A DNA stretch of 64,000 nt from Ignavibacteria bacterium (GTDB taxonomy: Bacteria > Bacteroidota > Ignavibacteria > Kapaibacteriales > UBA4661), in NCBI GenBank assembly GCA_014654705.1, contig JACVZY010000081.1:1-64000 (forward strand). The letters are read 5' to 3'. Made by a program: the position numbers and the translations under genes. Positions 61,836 through 64,000 of this stretch are shown piece after piece. Under the pieces are notes generated by a model. The model was not told the DNA's origin. It saw only the letters and a program-made list of their open reading frames with translations, and did no database searches. The stretch's first letter is position 1; every line of letters begins with the position of its first letter.

Positions 61836-64000
61836 ATGAAAAGATTGATCCTTTGTCTTGGCGCTTGTGTCGTGCTTTTTAGCAATGCCGCGCCAATAGC
61901 GCGTGCGCAAGGTGTAACTACCTCCGCACTTTCCGGTGTCGTTTCCGATGGCACAGATTACTTGAGACAGCTTGATGAGGCACTCGCGGGAAAAATTACG
62001 ATGGAACAAGTGAAATTGCGTGGTCTGTCCGGAGCGCGTATTTCTGTTGTTCACGTGCCGTCGGGTACGCAGTACAACGCCATTGCTCGTTCGGATGGAA
62101 ACTATAACTTGCGCGGGTTGCGTGTGGGTGGTCCTTACACGATTACCGTTACGTTGCTGGGCTATAAAAAAGAAGAATTGAAAGATATTACGCTGGGGTT
62201 GGGTGAAAATCGCCGCGTGGATATTTCAATGATCGCACAAGAAGTAACATTGCAAGGTGTGCAGATAACCGCCAATCGTGAAAAGGCTGCCTCGCGCATT
62301 GGTGCGGGGAGCGAGATTTCGACAGCACAGTTGGAACGTACGCCCAATATCTCGCGCTCATTCCAAGAAATGACCCGTACAAATCCCCTTGTCATCGGCT
62401 CTAATGTTGGTGCAGGTGATAATGTGGGCGGTATAAACATTGCCGGGCAAAATAACCGTTACAATAATATCCAAGTGGACGGCGCGGTGATTAACGACCT
62501 TTTTGGTCTTTCCAGCACAGGAGCGCCCGGCGGGCAGGCAGCAGCGCAGCCGATTAGCCTTGACGCGATTGAGCAAATGCAGGTCTCTGTAGCACCTTTC
62601 GATGTACGCCAGAGCGGTTTCACCGGCGGCTTGGTGAATTCTGTAACGCGCTCCGGCACAAATACACTGACTGGTTCCGGATATGCACTCTACCGCAATC
62701 AAGCATTGGCGGGGCTTAGTCCCAGTGAAAACGCCGCACAGCGCACACCACTTAGCACCTTTAGCGATTTCACTGTCGGTGCACGTTTAGGCGGAGCACT
62801 GGTGCAAGACAAGCTCTTTTTCTTTGCGAATCTGGAAACACGACGCGTGTCCCAGCCTGCAGAATTATCTATCAATCAGCCGGGCGCAGCTGTAAATTTT
62901 CCTGTGCCCCGCGCCACCATTGACCGTATTATTTCGATTGCGAAAACAAAGTACAATTACGATCCGGGCAATTACGACACTTTTACCGCGCAAATCGGCG
63001 ACGTGAAAGGTTTCTTGCGCCTCGACTGGAATATCTCCGATGAGCATCGCCTGACCGTGCGGCACAATATTGTCAGCGCGACGCAGGACAGAGGTGTGGA
63101 CAGAACACCTGCCAATCTCTCGCTTTCTGGCTTGAAGTACGTGTTTTCAAGCCTTCAAAACAACACCGTTGCGCAGTTGAATAGTAGCTTTGGAAGCGAT
63201 GCAGCAAACGAGTTTCGCGTTTCAATTATGAACGTAAACGACCGTCGTGGTGATTTTGCGGGTGGTGTGTTTCCGTTTGTTAGTATTGCTGCCGGTCCGA
63301 ATGGCGAGGTAGTAACAATGGGCGTAGAGCCGTTCTCGCAAGCCAATTCACTGAACCAAACGATTATCGAACTTACGGATGACTTTACGATGTTCTTGGG
63401 TAGTCACTCGCTTACTATTGGCACGCACAATGAATTTTACTCCTCAGCAAACGTTTTCTTCCCATGGTATTTTGGCAATTACCTCTTCGGTAGTGTGGAT
63501 GATTTCGAGAAAGGTGCACCCTTTGGCTACATAAACCGTTATAGCACCGATGTTGCAAAATATGGCAAAACACCAACGGCGAATTTTGCTTCGATTCAGC
63601 TTGGTTTGTATGTGCAGGACGAGTGGGACGTAAGCAAACTGCTTCGTATCACGATGGGTGTGCGCGGTGATATGTTCCTCCTGCCCACACAGCCGTATTT
63701 GAACCCCGCCGCACAGCAAGCATTTGGAAAGGCAACCAATGTTGTTCCTAATGCTGCGCTGCTCATTGCGCCGCGCATTGGGTTTGACCTCGATTTGTCC
63801 GACGGCAATCGCCAAACGAAACTGCGTGGCGGCTCAGGTGTCTTCAATGGTCGCTCGCCGCTTGTCTGGCTCTCGAATCAGTACAGCAATACAGGCGTTG
63901 ATATTTCCACGAATTTTATTTTTGACGGCTCGGTTACAAGCACACGCTATCCGGGGCAGTTTATGAATCCGAACAATCCGCCCGCACAGCAAAGCGGTTT
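61836..64000 (+). CDS. TonB-dependent receptor with carboxypeptidase-like N-terminal domain (Oar-like), truncated by the window edge
   Basis: The first 721 codons of an outer-membrane receptor that runs past the right edge with no stop. A signal peptide (1-24, ending IARAQ) precedes a carboxypeptidase-regulatory-like domain (about 28-130, with GARISVVHVPSGTQYNAIA and YNLRGLRVGGPYTI), then a plug (about 140-260, with GGINIAGQNNRYNNIQVDG and SVAPFDVRQSGFTGG), then barrel strands. The plug signature matches the Oar/OmpA-related TonB receptors common in this phylum. Oddly, the first strand of the N-terminal domain is interrupted by about 25 charged residues (YLRQLDEALAGKITMEQVK). The ATG at 61836 was found by reading the sequence directly. 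Confidence 0.92.
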   Translation, partial: MKRLILCLGACVVLFSNAAPIARAQGVTTSALSGVVSDGTDYLRQLDEALAGKITMEQVKLRGLSGARISVVHVPSGTQYNAIARSDGNYNLRGLRVGGPYTITVTLLGYKKEELKDITLGLGENRRVDISMIAQEVTLQGVQITANREKAASRIGAGSEISTAQLERTPNISRSFQEMTRTNPLVIGSNVGAGDNVGGINIAGQNNRYNNIQVDGAVINDLFGLSSTGAPGGQAAAQPISLDAIEQMQVSVAPFDVRQSGFTGGLVNSVTRSGTNTLTGSGYALYRNQALAGLSPSENAAQRTPLSTFSDFTVGARLGGALVQDKLFFFANLETRRVSQPAELSINQPGAAVNFPVPRATIDRIISIAKTKYNYDPGNYDTFTAQIGDVKGFLRLDWNISDEHRLTVRHNIVSATQDRGVDRTPANLSLSGLKYVFSSLQNNTVAQLNSSFGSDAANEFRVSIMNVNDRRGDFAGGVFPFVSIAAGPNGEVVTMGVEPFSQANSLNQTIIELTDDFTMFLGSHSLTIGTHNEFYSSANVFFPWYFGNYLFGSVDDFEKGAPFGYINRYSTDVAKYGKTPTANFASIQLGLYVQDEWDVSKLLRITMGVRGDMFLLPTQPYLNPAAQQAFGKATNVVPNAALLIAPRIGFDLDLSDGNRQTKLRGGSGVFNGRSPLVWLSNQYSNTGVDISTNFIFDGSVTSTRYPGQFMNPNNPPAQQSG

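Overview
The window is chromosomal DNA of a Gram-negative bacterium from the Bacteroidota side of the FCB group. Evidence for this: a SusC/SusD outer-membrane pair, three secreted proteins ending in type IX secretion (T9SS) C-terminal sorting domains, several TonB-dependent receptors, a tRNA gene without an encoded CCA end, few Shine-Dalgarno sites, and promoter-like boxes of the TTTG / TAnnTTTG kind. The gene mix (moderate GC, methyl-accepting chemotaxis proteins, giant IPT/TIG + LRR proteins) makes me think of a deep-branching lineage such as Kapabacteria/Ignavibacteria, but this is inference. I see no phage, insertion sequence or CRISPR array.

Layout. 0.1-5 kb: a PLP amino-acid decarboxylase, a nucleoside transporter, ComF, a DUF4269 protein and a 74-aa unknown. 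5-13.3 kb, all minus strand: an unusual beta-propeller sensor fused to a chemotaxis signalling domain, an S41 processing protease, a DUF433/DUF5615 toxin-antitoxin-like pair, and a TonB receptor. 13.4-22 kb, plus strand: a 2-hydroxy-acid oxidase, DNA primase, and a SusC-SusD-lipoprotein uptake locus. 22-29 kb: a PpiD-like folding factor, thioredoxin reductase, a Uma2 gene remnant, prolyl oligopeptidase and MsrA. 29-34.6 kb: a minus-strand run XdhC - UmuD-like - ModA - acetate kinase - gamma-glutamylcyclotransferase, with a divergent FAD oxidoreductase. 34.6-42.5 kb, minus strand: transglutaminase-like protein, secreted serine hydrolase, a 23-residue-repeat protein, LptF/G permease, exonuclease III, RsmD and YgfZ. 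42.6-47.4 kb: secreted subtilase, DMT permease, tRNA-Phe and a D-lactate dehydrogenase-like FAD enzyme. 47.7-58.3 kb: one giant secreted protein of about 3,523 residues. 58.4-64 kb: PPK2 kinase, a second chemotaxis receptor, and a TonB receptor cut by the right edge.

How the genes fit together. The theme is a surface-active heterotroph. Secreted peptidases (subtilase, prolyl oligopeptidase, serine hydrolase), SusCD and TonB importers and a large adhesin-like protein work at the cell surface. Two chemotaxis-type receptors sense the environment. PpiD, TrxB, MsrA and CtpA look after envelope and redox protein quality. Hydroxy-acid oxidation (two unrelated enzymes) and acetate kinase suggest lactate or glycolate to pyruvate and acetate metabolism. 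The most unusual items are the propeller-MCP fusion, the giant multi-domain protein, the ModA-UmuD-XdhC cluster without its usual partners, and several intergenic inverted repeats of unknown role.
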